Position numbers and translations under genes: made by a program
Part shown: positions 1 to 8,063 of the stretch, one piece after another
How the letters are laid out: each line of letters opens with the position of its first letter
How positions within the stretch are numbered: the stretch's first letter is position 1
The notes under the pieces: model-generated
Told to the model about the DNA's origin: nothing
The model's input: the letters and a program-made list of their open reading frames with translations, nothing else
The model's database searches: none
Assembly (NCBI RefSeq): GCF_003671715.1
Contig: NZ_RAIF01000032.1
Span: forward strand, 1,018,560 to 1,060,929
Length of the DNA: 42,370 nt
Source: Streptomyces sp. E2N166
GTDB lineage: Bacteria > Actinomycetota > Actinomycetes > Streptomycetales > Streptomycetaceae
Direction: 5' to 3'

Positions 1-136
1 CCGCGTCGCGCAGGGCCTCCTGCAGGGCGCGGCCACGCGAGCGTGCCGGTGCCGAGGCGGCGGGCAGCAGCAACTCCCAGGCCGCGCTGCCGACGGCGGA
101 GCCCGGAGGGCCGCCCGGACCGGATGACGGCGTCAT
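1..136 (-). CDS. MocR-type GntR/aminotransferase regulator, N-terminus only
   Basis: This open frame starts at an ATG whose complement is at 134-136 and runs off the left edge of the window, so only about 45 residues are visible. They read MTPSSGPGGPPGS, then WELLLPAA, then RGRALQEALRDA. The 'W-x-L-L-L ... R-G-R-A-L-x-x-A-L-R-D-A' pattern is the usual opening of MocR regulators, in which a GntR winged helix is fused to a fold-type I aminotransferase domain. A G-rich Shine-Dalgarno-like stretch lies just upstream. It is divergent from the biosynthetic operon starting at 299, so it is a reasonable candidate regulator of that operon. The DNA-binding and PLP domains are outside the window and the call rests on a short N-terminal match. 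Confidence 0.6.
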   Translation of the reverse strand, partial: MTPSSGPGGPPGSAVGSAAWELLLPAASAPARSRGRALQEALRDA

Positions 137-298
137 GAAAGAAGTCCCCCCGAGCATCACGTCCGCACCACGTCTTCTCAATCGCCCCCACTTTACGAGG
201 GGTTGGAGCCGTTGGTGCGTAAACCGGAGTGACAGACCACAGCGAGGGGGCAGGCCGATGTCGCGCCCCGGAATCGTAAGCGCAATCCAGGAGCGCCC
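137..298. promoter_or_regulatory. Divergent intergenic region, MocR regulator / biosynthetic operon
   Basis: This 162-base gap separates two divergent genes and should hold promoters for both. It is less GC-rich than the flanks. AGGAG at 289-293 is the ribosome binding site for the GTG start at 299. I see no confident -35/-10 pair and no long palindrome; a MocR operator would be expected here as direct or inverted repeats but cannot be assigned by eye. Confidence 0.5.
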
Positions 299-805
299 GT
301 GGACGCCAAGAACCGTTTCGAGACGAAGACCACCTTCGCTCTCTCCCGACTCGAATGGCTGGGCTTTCTCGCCGTATCGCTCGTGCTCGCTTTCCAGCAC
401 CTCACGGAAATCCGCTGGGCCGTCTTCGTGCTGCTGTTCGCGGTGATCGACGTCATCGGATACCTGCCCGGCGCGATCGCCTACCGGCGCAGCCCGGACG
501 GACACGTCCCGCGCGGCTGCTACGTGGCCTACAACACGATGCACAGCCTGGTCACGGCGGGTGTCCTGGCCGGGGCGTGGGCGCTGTTCGTCCGGCCGGA
601 ATGGGCGCTGCTGGCCCTCCCGATCCACCTCATGGGCGACCGGGCCCTCTTCGGGAACTCCCTCAAACCCTTCGGGGTCGCCTTCGAGCCGGAAACCACG
701 CCGGAGTTCCGGAGGTTCGAGCAGCGGTACCACTCGGCGGCGGTCTCCGGCGAAAACGCCGCCGCGCGGACTTCCGTGGAGGACACCGATGCCGTCCGTG
801 CTTGA
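299..805 (+). CDS. Small polytopic membrane protein, DUF4260-like; candidate N-N bond forming (hydrazine synthase) enzyme
   Basis: The 168-residue protein starts at GTG 299, with AGGAG five bases upstream. It has about four hydrophobic helices (roughly residues 18-35, 39-62, 74-98 and 101-118) that carry polar residues unusual for a plain membrane protein: H34, E37, D51, H82, H110 and D114. The pattern Y-N-x-x-H (78-82) followed by H-x-x-G-D-R (110-115) and N-S-L-K-P-F recalls DUF4260 membrane proteins. Known context: valanimycin biosynthesis uses a membrane-bound metal-dependent hydrazine synthase. Inference: lying directly before a VlmA-type and a VlmH-type gene, this would be the equivalent enzyme, with the buried His/Asp residues binding metal. 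The stop overlaps the next gene by 17 bases, implying translational coupling. Residue 169 onward is absent, so the acidic tail is short. Confidence 0.55.
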   Translation: MDAKNRFETKTTFALSRLEWLGFLAVSLVLAFQHLTEIRWAVFVLLFAVIDVIGYLPGAIAYRRSPDGHVPRGCYVAYNTMHSLVTAGVLAGAWALFVRPEWALLALPIHLMGDRALFGNSLKPFGVAFEPETTPEFRRFEQRYHSAAVSGENAAARTSVEDTDAVRA

Positions 806-1751
806 CACACTCGCCGCGCACAGCGACAACCCCAGTTCCTTTCTCGCCCTCAACAGCGGGAACGCGTACTTCCACGACGGCCGGTTCGACGGCGCCTGCG
901 CCTATCGCACCTCGGGCCGCTACGTGCTGCAATTCGGCGGCCCGTTCACCGCGCCGGAACACCGAGCACGCCTGCTGGACGCGTTCGCCGCCCACGCAGG
1001 CCGCCGTCTGGTCGCCGTGCAACTGCAGCGGGCGGACGCCGAGCTGTACGCGGCACACGGCTTCACGGTCAACCAGCTCGGGGCGTCGTACGCCGTCGAC
1101 CTGAGCCGATTCACGCTGCGCGGCTCACGGTTCGTCCGGCTGCGGAACAAGATCTCGCGCGCCCGGCGGGCGGGCCTGGAGGTCGCCGAGGTCATGGCCG
1201 GCGACGACTGCGCCGAACTGGACCGGATCGACCAGTGCTGGCTGCGGGACAAGGGTCGGCACGCCAAGGAGCTGCGCTTCCTCGTCGGCCAGCGCAACGG
1301 GAGCCTGCAGAGGCACCGCCGTCTGTTCGTCGGCCGGATCGACGGCGAGACGGCCGGTTACATCAACTACTCGCCGGTCTACGGCAGCCGCCCCGGCTGG
1401 CTGCACGACCTCAGCCGGCGCCGCCCCGACGCGCCGCCCGGTGTGATGGAGGCGCTCAACGCCACCGTCATGGAACGGCTGACCGCCGACGGAGCGGGCT
1501 GGCTGCACTTCGGGTTCACCCCGTTCACCGGGCTCGACCCGGAGCACGAACTACTCGGTGCCAGCCGTATGTTCACCCGGCTCGCCCGCTTCCTGGCCGA
1601 GCGCGGCGACGTGATCTACCCGGCGGCCTCCCAGCTCGAGTACAAGCAGAAGTGGGCCCCGCACGTGGTCCTGCCGGAGTACATCGCCTTCCGCGGCAGG
1701 CCCCGCCCCGGCGCGGTCTGGCAGTTGCTGCGCGCCACCAACGCCCTCTGA
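789..1751 (+). CDS. DUF2156 / LPG-synthase C-terminal-like aminoacyl-tRNA transferase (VlmA-like)
   Basis: The 320-residue protein starts at ATG 789, with GGAGG six bases upstream, inside the end of the previous gene. The fold is the double-GNAT DUF2156 domain found at the C-terminus of lysyl-phosphatidylglycerol synthase (MprF). Visible family marks are the basic R-N-K-I-S-R-A-R-R-A-G segment in the middle, W-L-H-F-G-F late in the protein, and a C-terminal Y-K-Q-K-W-A-P motif followed by the terminal strand. Proteins of this family take an aminoacyl group from aminoacyl-tRNA. No membrane flippase domain is attached, so a soluble acceptor is likely. In valanimycin biosynthesis VlmA transfers seryl from tRNA to an alkylhydroxylamine; I infer the same chemistry here from its neighbours. 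The amino acid used cannot be read from the sequence, and no seryl-tRNA synthetase paralogue is in the window. Confidence 0.7.
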   Translation: MPSVLDTLAAHSDNPSSFLALNSGNAYFHDGRFDGACAYRTSGRYVLQFGGPFTAPEHRARLLDAFAAHAGRRLVAVQLQRADAELYAAHGFTVNQLGASYAVDLSRFTLRGSRFVRLRNKISRARRAGLEVAEVMAGDDCAELDRIDQCWLRDKGRHAKELRFLVGQRNGSLQRHRRLFVGRIDGETAGYINYSPVYGSRPGWLHDLSRRRPDAPPGVMEALNATVMERLTADGAGWLHFGFTPFTGLDPEHELLGASRMFTRLARFLAERGDVIYPAASQLEYKQKWAPHVVLPEYIAFRGRPRPGAVWQLLRATNAL

Positions 1752-1823
1752 GCCACCGCGTCCACGGCCGCGCGAGTGCCGCGCCGATTCCGTATTCATC
1801 CCACCCTGGAGGACCGCACGCCC

Positions 1824-2957
1824 ATGAGATTCCTAGAGCGTGAACGCGCCACCCTCGCGAAGCTGCTGCCCGAACTGGACCCCGCCCTGCGCGAGGCCCC
1901 GCTGATGGAACTGGAGCGGCCGGGCAGCCCGGGCATCCGGCACTTCCGGGACAGCGGCGGTCCGGGACTGCTCGTTCCCGAGTCCCATCAGGGCCGGGGC
2001 GCCACCGCGCTCGACGCCCTGCGCGTGCAGCGGGCCATCGGCAGCCGCTCGCCGTCCCTGGCCGTGGCCACCACCATGCACCACTTCTCCATGGCCACCC
2101 TTGTCGGGCTCGGCGGCCTCGGCGACGGCTTGGAGTGGATGCTGATCGAGGGCGTGGCCTCGTCCAACCGCGTGATCGCCTCCGGCTTCGCCGAGGGCCG
2201 CAGCGGCGCGGGCACCCTCGACCCGTCGATGACCGCCACGGTGACCGCGGACGGCGTCCGGATCAACGGCGTCAAACGGCCGTGCAGCCTGGCCCACTCC
2301 ATGGACGTGCTCACCGCCAGCGTGATGATCCCGCGCGAGGACGGGCAGGGCGACGAACTCGCCGTGGCCCTCGTGCCCGCGGAGAGCGAGGGTATGAGCG
2401 TCAGCGGCTTCTGGTCCAGCGCCTTCCTCGCCGGGGCCGAGAGCGAACAGGTCACGCTCACCGACGTCCTCGTACCGCCGGAACTCCTGCTGCGCACCGC
2501 GACGACCTCCGGTGAACAGCTCGACGAACTTCAGACGGCCGGTCTGATCTGGTTCCAGACGCTGATGACGGGCAGCTACCTCGGCGCCGCGAGCGCGCTG
2601 GTGGAGCGGGTGCTGCTGAACGACCGCATCCCCGAGCACGAGCGAGTACGCCTCTTCGTCGAGACCGAGGCCGCCATGGCCACCGCCGAGGGCGTCGCCC
2701 GGCGTATCGACGCCGGTGACCTCGACGAGTCGGCGCTCGCACAGGCGCTGTACGTGCGCTACGGCGTCCAGGACGCCATCGCGCGAGTCGTCCCGCGCGC
2801 CGTCGAACTCCTCGGCGGCCTCAACTTCATGACGTCCGACGAGGTGGGCCACCTGGCCGCCTGCGCCAACGGACTCTCCCTGCACCCGCCGTCGCGCTCC
2901 CGGATGACCGCCCCGTTCTCCGCCTACCTGGCCGACCGGCCACTCGCCATCGCCTGA
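1824..2957 (+). CDS. Acyl-CoA dehydrogenase-fold flavoprotein, probable alkylamine N-hydroxylase (VlmH-like)
   Basis: The 377-residue protein starts at ATG 1824, with GGAGG at 1808-1812; an in-frame upstream start at 1776 lacks a good ribosome site. It has the acyl-CoA dehydrogenase layout: an N-terminal helical domain, a middle beta domain with S-G-F-A-E-G and V-N/I-x-G-V-K-R segments, and a C-terminal helical domain ending L-L-G-G-L-N-F. The catalytic glutamate of true dehydrogenases is not obvious. Flavin monooxygenases of this superfamily include isobutylamine N-hydroxylase VlmH, which depends on a separate flavin reductase. A flavin reductase gene lies downstream at 6145. Together with the aminotransferase at 4131 this suggests hydroxylation of a primary alkylamine made by the cluster. 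A genuine acyl-chain desaturase remains the alternative. Confidence 0.65.
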   Translation: MRFLERERATLAKLLPELDPALREAPLMELERPGSPGIRHFRDSGGPGLLVPESHQGRGATALDALRVQRAIGSRSPSLAVATTMHHFSMATLVGLGGLGDGLEWMLIEGVASSNRVIASGFAEGRSGAGTLDPSMTATVTADGVRINGVKRPCSLAHSMDVLTASVMIPREDGQGDELAVALVPAESEGMSVSGFWSSAFLAGAESEQVTLTDVLVPPELLLRTATTSGEQLDELQTAGLIWFQTLMTGSYLGAASALVERVLLNDRIPEHERVRLFVETEAAMATAEGVARRIDAGDLDESALAQALYVRYGVQDAIARVVPRAVELLGGLNFMTSDEVGHLAACANGLSLHPPSRSRMTAPFSAYLADRPLAIA

Positions 2958-3012
2958 CCGCGCCCCCACCGTCCATCGGTGGGCCGAGACTTGTTGGGAG
3001 AACACACCCCCC

Positions 3013-4134
3013 ATGCCGTCAGACAACCAGCGTCTCGCCCTCCTGCCCGTCGGCCGTAAGGGGCGGCGCGACCGCCCCTCCCTGCTGCTCACCGGCGGTT
3101 CCGGAGTGCTCGGACGTGCCCTGATCGACGAGCTGTCACCCGACTTCGACCTGCTGTGCCTGCGTCGCAACACACCGTTGCGCGATCCGCGGGTGCGCGA
3201 GCTCCAGGGCGACCTGGTCGCTCCCCGGCTCGGCCTGAGTCCCCTGGCCTGGCACGAACTGGCCCTTGAGGTGGACGTGGTGCTGCACTGCGCCGCCGAG
3301 ACCAACTGGCGTACCCCGCCACAGGACATCACGCGCACCAACCTGCGCGGTGCCGACAACATGCTCGACCTGGCGGCCCGGGCCGACGCCCCGCTGTACC
3401 TGGTGAGTACCGCGTTCGTGGCCAACACCCCCACCGAGGAGGACCGCCGGCGCTTCCCGGGTGCAGCCGCCTACCTCAACTCCAAGGCCAGGGCCGAACA
3501 GATGACGCGCGAGGCGGGCGTGCCCGGCGCCATCGTCCGGCCCTCGGTCGTCATGGGTGACTCCGTCAGCGGGCGGATCGCCGGTCAGCAGGGGCTGACC
3601 AAGACGATCGGCTCGATGGTCCTGGGGCGGGTCCCGGTGCTGCCCGGAGCCCCCGAGGCCCGGATCGACATGGTGCCCCAGGACTACGTCTCGCGGGCCA
3701 TCGGCGACCTGGTCCGGGGCGGTGTGGCCGACGGCGAGTACTGGCTGACGGCCGGCAAGGAGGCCATCGACCTGCGGGAGTTCGCCGACATCTGCGCGGA
3801 CGTCGCCGTACGCCACGACCTGCCCCGGCCCCAGCGGCCCCGGCTCATCCCCGTAGACGCCGTGCACCGGCTGCTCCTGCCCATGCTGGAGGGCACCTCG
3901 CTGCCCGCCTCGGTCCGCCGGCGGCTGGAGCACTACGCGGAACTGCTGCTGGTGTTCCAACGGGAGCTGCCGTTCGACACCTCCCTCGGCGAACCCGACT
4001 GCGGCACCCGGCTGACCCGGGCCGACATCCGGGCCGCGCTCGTACGCAACGCGGAGAGCTGGGCCGGGGACAGGGCCGGCCTGCTCACCCGGAACCGGAC
4101 CGCCGCGGCCGCTCCGATGGAGGTGGCGTCATGA
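3013..4134 (+). CDS. NAD(P)H-dependent thioester reductase-like extended SDR (TR1)
   Basis: The 373-residue protein has a Rossmann motif T-G-G-S-G-V-L-G at residues 27-34 and a Y154-x-x-x-K158 catalytic pair (YLNSK). H-C-A-A-E-T and S-T-A-F-V segments match the extended SDR/thioester reductase family that reductively cleaves acyl-ACP or acyl-CoA thioesters to aldehydes. It is freestanding, with no adenylation or carrier domain, and is preceded by about 23 residues of basic leader. Its ATG at 3013 follows a weak GGGAGA site. Its stop overlaps the next start in an ATGA, tying it to the aminotransferase. Inference: it makes the fatty aldehyde that the aminotransferase converts to an amine. A second homologue lies at 16404, so which of the two does the release step is open. 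Confidence 0.7.
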   Translation: MPSDNQRLALLPVGRKGRRDRPSLLLTGGSGVLGRALIDELSPDFDLLCLRRNTPLRDPRVRELQGDLVAPRLGLSPLAWHELALEVDVVLHCAAETNWRTPPQDITRTNLRGADNMLDLAARADAPLYLVSTAFVANTPTEEDRRRFPGAAAYLNSKARAEQMTREAGVPGAIVRPSVVMGDSVSGRIAGQQGLTKTIGSMVLGRVPVLPGAPEARIDMVPQDYVSRAIGDLVRGGVADGEYWLTAGKEAIDLREFADICADVAVRHDLPRPQRPRLIPVDAVHRLLLPMLEGTSLPASVRRRLEHYAELLLVFQRELPFDTSLGEPDCGTRLTRADIRAALVRNAESWAGDRAGLLTRNRTAAAAPMEVAS

Positions 4135-5624
4135 CCGTGTCGCCCCCGTCCACAGGTACCACCGGGCCGTCCTCCGGGGCCTCCGCGTCGTCCTCTGGCG
4201 CTGCCGGGCCGTCCTCTGGGGCTGCCATGGCGTCCCCCGGGACCACGGCCCCGGCCTCCGGCTCCAGGGCTGCCGGGTCCGCCTCCGGGGCTGCCGGACC
4301 GGGCTCCGAGACCCCCACGCCCTCCTCCGGGTCCTCCGCCCCGGCCTCCGAGTCCTCCACCCCGCGCGCCGGGGCCGCCGCGCCGACCGACCGGCCCGAC
4401 ATCGTGGACCTCTACCTCAAGCACATCGGCTCCGGCCGCGCCGTGATGGGCCGTGTCATGGGCGGGATGGCCGAGGTCCGCTCCGAGGGGGTCTGGATCC
4501 ACGCCGACGACGGCCGCCGCTTCCTGGACTTCGGCGGCTACGGCGTCTTCATCATGGGCCACCGCCACCCGGCCGTCGTCGAAGCGGTGCACCGGCAGAT
4601 CGACACCCACCCGCTGGCCAGCCGCGTCTTCCTCGAACCCGTCGCCGCCCGGGCCGCCCAGGCCCTGGCCGCCCACACCCCGCCCGGCCTCGACTACGTC
4701 CACTTCGTCAATTCCGGCGCCGAGGCCACCGAGGCGGCCCTCAAACTGGCCCGCGCCCACGGACTCACCTCGGTGATCACCACCCGCGGCGGCTTCCACG
4801 GCAAGACCCTCGGCGCGCTGAGCGTCACCGCCAACGCGACGTACCAGACGCCCTTCCAGCCCCTGCTCCCGGACGTCACCCAGGTGGCCTACGACGACCC
4901 GGCCGACCTCGAACAGGCGCTGGCCGCCCGCCGCGACCGGGCCTGCGTCATCGTCGAACCCGTCCAGGGCGAGGGCGGCGTACGCATCCCCCGCCACGGC
5001 TACCTCAGCCAGGTGCGGGCGCTGTGCCGGGCGTACGGCGCCCTGCTGGTCGTCGACGAGATCCAGACCGGTATGGGACGGCTGGGCACCTGGTGGGGCG
5101 TCGACGCCGAGGGCGTGCGTCCGGACGTGCTGCTCGTCGGCAAGGGACTCAGCGGCGGTGTCGTACCGGTCGCCGCGATGGCCGCCACCGCGGAGGCCTA
5201 CGCCCCCTTCAGTCGCGACCCCTACCTGCACACCTCCACCTTCGGCGCCTCGCCGATCGCCTGTGCCGCCGCCCTCGCCACCGTACGGGCGATGGAGGAG
5301 GAGGACACCGTGGCCCGGGCCGCCGCGCTCGGCCTGCGCATCCTCACCGCCGTACGGGCCGTGTGCGCGCCGTACGAGGGCGGACTGGTCCGCGAGGTGC
5401 GCGGCCGGGGTCTGCTGATCGGTATCGAGTTCGCCGAAGAACAGGCGGTCGGCGAACTCCTCTTGGAACTGATCTCCCGCGGTGTGCTCGTCAACAACTC
5501 CCTCAACTCCACCCGGGTGCTGCGGCTGACCCCGCCGGCCGTGGTCGAGGACTCCGCGCTCGACCTGTTCCTCACCACCCTCGGCGCGGCCCTGCGCAGC
5601 ACGGCCGACCGTATGACCAGCTGA
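4131..5624 (+). CDS. Class III PLP-dependent aminotransferase with low-complexity N-terminal extension
   Basis: This 497-residue protein is a class III (ornithine/acetylornithine/GABA type) aminotransferase. D309 lies in V-V-D-E-I-Q-T-G and K338, the PLP Schiff-base lysine, lies in V-G-K-G-L-S-G-G. The last third has the usual S-T-F-G-A-S-P-I-A-C segment. The catalytic core begins near residue 88 (D-I-V-D-L-Y-L-K). Before it comes about 85 residues of Ser/Ala/Gly/Pro/Thr-rich sequence encoded by degenerate tandem repeats, which is not a family feature. The ATG at 4131 is supported by the ATGA overlap and by GGAGGTGG just upstream; an internal ATG at 4228 would shorten but not remove the extension. 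Likely role: amination of the aldehyde from the adjacent reductase to give a long-chain alkylamine. Confidence 0.82.
   Translation: MTVSPPSTGTTGPSSGASASSSGAAGPSSGAAMASPGTTAPASGSRAAGSASGAAGPGSETPTPSSGSSAPASESSTPRAGAAAPTDRPDIVDLYLKHIGSGRAVMGRVMGGMAEVRSEGVWIHADDGRRFLDFGGYGVFIMGHRHPAVVEAVHRQIDTHPLASRVFLEPVAARAAQALAAHTPPGLDYVHFVNSGAEATEAALKLARAHGLTSVITTRGGFHGKTLGALSVTANATYQTPFQPLLPDVTQVAYDDPADLEQALAARRDRACVIVEPVQGEGGVRIPRHGYLSQVRALCRAYGALLVVDEIQTGMGRLGTWWGVDAEGVRPDVLLVGKGLSGGVVPVAAMAATAEAYAPFSRDPYLHTSTFGASPIACAAALATVRAMEEEDTVARAAALGLRILTAVRAVCAPYEGGLVREVRGRGLLIGIEFAEEQAVGELLLELISRGVLVNNSLNSTRVLRLTPPAVVEDSALDLFLTTLGAALRSTADRMTS
4140..4385 (+). repeat. Degenerate GC-rich tandem repeats encoding the Ser/Ala/Gly/Pro extension
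   Basis: Units of about 24-27 bases built on 'CCGGGCCGTCCTC[CT]GGGGC' and 'GCCTCCGGGGCTGCCGG' recur within the first 255 bases of the aminotransferase gene, together with shorter TCCTCCGG and GCCTCCG words. The unit keeps the reading frame, so length variation between strains would change only linker length. Confidence 0.7.
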
Positions 5625-5705
5625 CACCGGCTCCTGGCGCCGGCGCCAGCCACCAGCTCCGGACACCAGCGTCCGGAAACCCTCCGGGAAGGAACCGAAC
5701 GACCC

Positions 5706-6173
5706 ATGCGCCACGTGGTCCTGCACGCCCTCGCCGACGGACTGGCACCCGCCGACGTCTACGGCCGCATCAGCGACTTCCGCCGCTATCCCGAGTACAG
5801 CGACACCTTCCGTGAGGTGCACGTCGCGCCTCCGCTGCCCGACGGCTCCACGGTCTCGGACTGGACCGTCAAGTTCCGGGGCGGCCTGATGCGGTGGCGG
5901 GAACGCGACACCTACTCGCCCGAGACGTACTCCATCGCCTTCGAACAGATCAGCGGCGACTTCCAGACCTTCGAGGGGAGCTGGCGCTGCGAAGCGAGGG
6001 GCGGCGGCACGCTCGTCGTCTTCACCGCGGCCTTCGACCTCGGCATCCCTTCCCTGGCCATGATCCTCGACCCGGTGGCCGAGTCGACCGTGCGGACCAA
6101 CATCGCCCGCGTGCTGCGGGGCCTTGCGGGCGCGGAGGTGATCGATGAGCGCGCGGCTGCGGCTGGTGGCTGA
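5706..6173 (+). CDS. SRPBCC (START-like) ligand-binding protein, COQ10/cyclase family
   Basis: The 155-residue protein reads like a COQ10/polyketide-cyclase SRPBCC domain: an N-terminal strand, then V-Y-x-x-I-S-D-F-R-R-Y-P-E-Y near residues 18-31, a hydrophobic cavity-forming beta sheet, and a C-terminal helix. Such proteins bind hydrophobic ligands; some cyclise polyketides and others only carry lipids. The block contains no aromatic PKS chain-length factor, so ring formation is not implied. A lipid-intermediate binding or chaperone role in the alkylamine pathway fits better. A GGAAGGA site precedes the ATG by about 12 bases. Its 3' end overlaps the flavin reductase gene by 29 bases. Confidence 0.7.
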   Translation: MRHVVLHALADGLAPADVYGRISDFRRYPEYSDTFREVHVAPPLPDGSTVSDWTVKFRGGLMRWRERDTYSPETYSIAFEQISGDFQTFEGSWRCEARGGGTLVVFTAAFDLGIPSLAMILDPVAESTVRTNIARVLRGLAGAEVIDERAAAAGG

Positions 6174-6744
6174 CCGGGCGGCCGTCGCGGGCGCCCCGCT
6201 CCCGGCCGCCGATCCGCCGCACGAGGAGCCGCTGCACGAGGAACCAGGGCCGGGCACCGCCCGCTGCCTCGGCCTGTACGCCAAGCTGGCCGCCGGGGTG
6301 ACCGTCGTGACCGCCCGCGGCGCGGACGGCCCGCTCGGTATGACGGTGTCCGCCGTCACCTCGCTCTCCGCCCGCCCGCCGCTGCTGCTGGCCTGTCTGC
6401 GCGACGGCTCCCGCACCCTCGCCGCCGTCCGCGGCCGGCGGGCCTTCGCCGTGCACCTGCTGCGTGAGGAACAGCGGGAGCTCGCGGGCCGGTTCGCGTC
6501 CCCGGCGACGACCGCGGCCGAGCGGTTCGCCGGGACCGACACCCGGCAGGTGCTGGGCGTCCCCGTGCTGGCCGGCGCGCTCGCCTGGTCGGTGTGCCTG
6601 ACCGAGGACGTACGCCGCTACGGCGACCACCATCTCGTCGTCGGCCGGGTCGCCGCCGTGCACGTGGGCGGCGGACGCCCGCTGCTGTGGCACGACCGCC
6701 GGTTCGGTGCGCTGACCGAGCCGGTGCCGGACGCCGCCGGATGA
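6145..6744 (+). CDS. Flavin reductase (HpaC/VlmR-like)
   Basis: The 199-residue protein has a variable 36-residue leader, then the FMN-binding split-barrel flavin reductase domain: G-V-T-V-V-T, G-M-T-V-S-A-V-T-S-L-S, P-P-L-L-L-A-C-L and a late G-D-H-H-L-V-V-G-R-V. These are standard marks of NAD(P)H:flavin oxidoreductases that feed reduced flavin to two-component monooxygenases. The start at ATG 6145 has GGAGG six bases upstream, within the previous gene. Its clearest client is the acyl-CoA-dehydrogenase-fold hydroxylase at 1824; the halogenase-like enzyme at 13569 also needs reduced flavin. The gene ends in an ATGA overlap with the next. Confidence 0.85.
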   Translation: MSARLRLVADRAAVAGAPLPAADPPHEEPLHEEPGPGTARCLGLYAKLAAGVTVVTARGADGPLGMTVSAVTSLSARPPLLLACLRDGSRTLAAVRGRRAFAVHLLREEQRELAGRFASPATTAAERFAGTDTRQVLGVPVLAGALAWSVCLTEDVRRYGDHHLVVGRVAAVHVGGGRPLLWHDRRFGALTEPVPDAAG

Positions 6745-8063
6745 CCAGGCCATCGGCCGGGACGCCGTACTGGGACCCCGCGGAACTGCCGACGCAGCCC
6801 CAGCTGCACGGCGTGGTCACCGCCGACGTGGCCGTCGTCGGGGCCGGCCTGGCCGGCTTGTCCTGCGCCTACCACCTGGCCGAACGCGCCCCCGGGCTCG
6901 ACATCGCGGTGGTGGACGCCGAGCACCCGGCCGCCGGCGCCAGCGGCCGGGGCACCGGTCTGCTGGGCCCCCGGGCCGGCCCCGCCGTCGACCGCGCGGT
7001 GCGCCGCTTCGGCCCGCAGACGGCGCGCAGGATGCACCGGGCCAGCGAGCGGGCGGTGCGGGACGTCCTCGACCTGTGCGACCGGCTCGACGTGCCCTGC
7101 GGGCTGCGGCCCGGTGAGCAGTTGGTGGCCACGCGTTCGTCCGCGGGCCTGGTGGCACTCGCCCGCCAGGCCCGCGCCTGCCGCGAACTAGGTCTGGACG
7201 TCCCCGTCCTCACCCCGGCCGGCATCCGCGACCGGGTCGGCGTGCCCTACAAGGCGGCCCTTCTGCACCGCCCCGCCGCGACCCTCGACCCGGCCGCCCT
7301 GACCTGCGCCCTCGCCCGCGCCTGCGCCGACAAGGGCGTGCGGTTCTACGGCCGCAGCCCGCTGCTGGCCCTCCGCCCCGGCGACCTGGTCGGCCCCGAG
7401 CTGGTCCTCCCGCACGGCAGGCTCTACGCCGGTCAGGCGGTGCTTGCCGTCAACTCCGCCGCGCAGGCACTGGACCTGCCGGTCGGCACCGTTCTGCCGC
7501 TCGAGGTGTACGCCGTCGCCACCGAACCGCTGAGCGCCCCGGCCTACGAGGCCCTGGGCGGGCAAGCCGGACACTCCGTCGTCGACGCCGTCCCGCTGGC
7601 GCCGTACTTCCGGCTGCTCCCGGACCGGGGGCTGATGGCGGGCGGCGGTACCGCCACGGTCCCGGCGGGCATCGGCGCTCCCCGCCTCCAGGCCGTCAGG
7701 GAGCGTGCCTGGGCCCGGCTGGAGTGGTGGCTGCGGTCCCTGCATCCGGACCTCGCCCGGGTACGGGTCACCCACCGCTGGTCCGGCCGCATCGGCATGA
7801 CGGGCGACGACCTGCCGGTGGTGGGGCCGGTGCCGGGCTTCGACGACGTCTGGTACATCGGCGGCTGCTGCGGGCACGGACTCGCCCTGTCCGTGGCGCA
7901 CGGCGCGCACGTGGCCGCGGCCCTGCTGGGTGAGCCGGAACCCGGCGAACCGCTCCCGTGGCACCGCTCCCGGGCCCCTCGCCTGCCCGCACGCGGACCC
8001 GTTCGGCCCCTGCTGCGGGCGTACGTGGACGCAAGGGGGCGAATCGCGCGGCATGCACGCTGA
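6741..8063 (+). CDS. FAD-dependent DAO-family oxidoreductase, amine-oxidase type
   Basis: The 440-residue protein starts at ATG 6741, overlapping the flavin reductase stop. After Y-W-D-P-A-E-L-P it has the dinucleotide motif V-V-G-A-G-L-A-G-L-S and a DAO domain ending W-S-G-R-I-G-M-T-G-D-D-L-P-V-V-G-P and Y-I-G-G-C-C-G-H-G-L-A. This resembles gamma-glutamylputrescine oxidase and glycine/sarcosine oxidases, which oxidise C-N bonds using oxygen. There is no signal peptide. In an alkylamine or hydrazine pathway it is a candidate for a late C-N or N-N oxidation, but I cannot assign the substrate. The ACAD-fold hydroxylase, not this protein, is the expected N-hydroxylase. Confidence 0.75.
   Translation: MTRPSAGTPYWDPAELPTQPQLHGVVTADVAVVGAGLAGLSCAYHLAERAPGLDIAVVDAEHPAAGASGRGTGLLGPRAGPAVDRAVRRFGPQTARRMHRASERAVRDVLDLCDRLDVPCGLRPGEQLVATRSSAGLVALARQARACRELGLDVPVLTPAGIRDRVGVPYKAALLHRPAATLDPAALTCALARACADKGVRFYGRSPLLALRPGDLVGPELVLPHGRLYAGQAVLAVNSAAQALDLPVGTVLPLEVYAVATEPLSAPAYEALGGQAGHSVVDAVPLAPYFRLLPDRGLMAGGGTATVPAGIGAPRLQAVRERAWARLEWWLRSLHPDLARVRVTHRWSGRIGMTGDDLPVVGPVPGFDDVWYIGGCCGHGLALSVAHGAHVAAALLGEPEPGEPLPWHRSRAPRLPARGPVRPLLRAYVDARGRIARHAR

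Noticed and set aside
1824..2957. Ordinary fatty-acid beta-oxidation acyl-CoA dehydrogenase
   Set aside because: No CoA ligase, hydratase or thiolase nearby; the flavin reductase, aminotransferase and DUF2156 neighbours favour N-hydroxylase, though this is not proven.
3933..6542. Very long minus-strand open frame opposite the aminotransferase and reductase genes
   Set aside because: It is a shadow frame caused by high third-position GC; the plus strand has recognisable domains, ribosome sites and overlaps, while the minus frame is Gly/Arg low-complexity.
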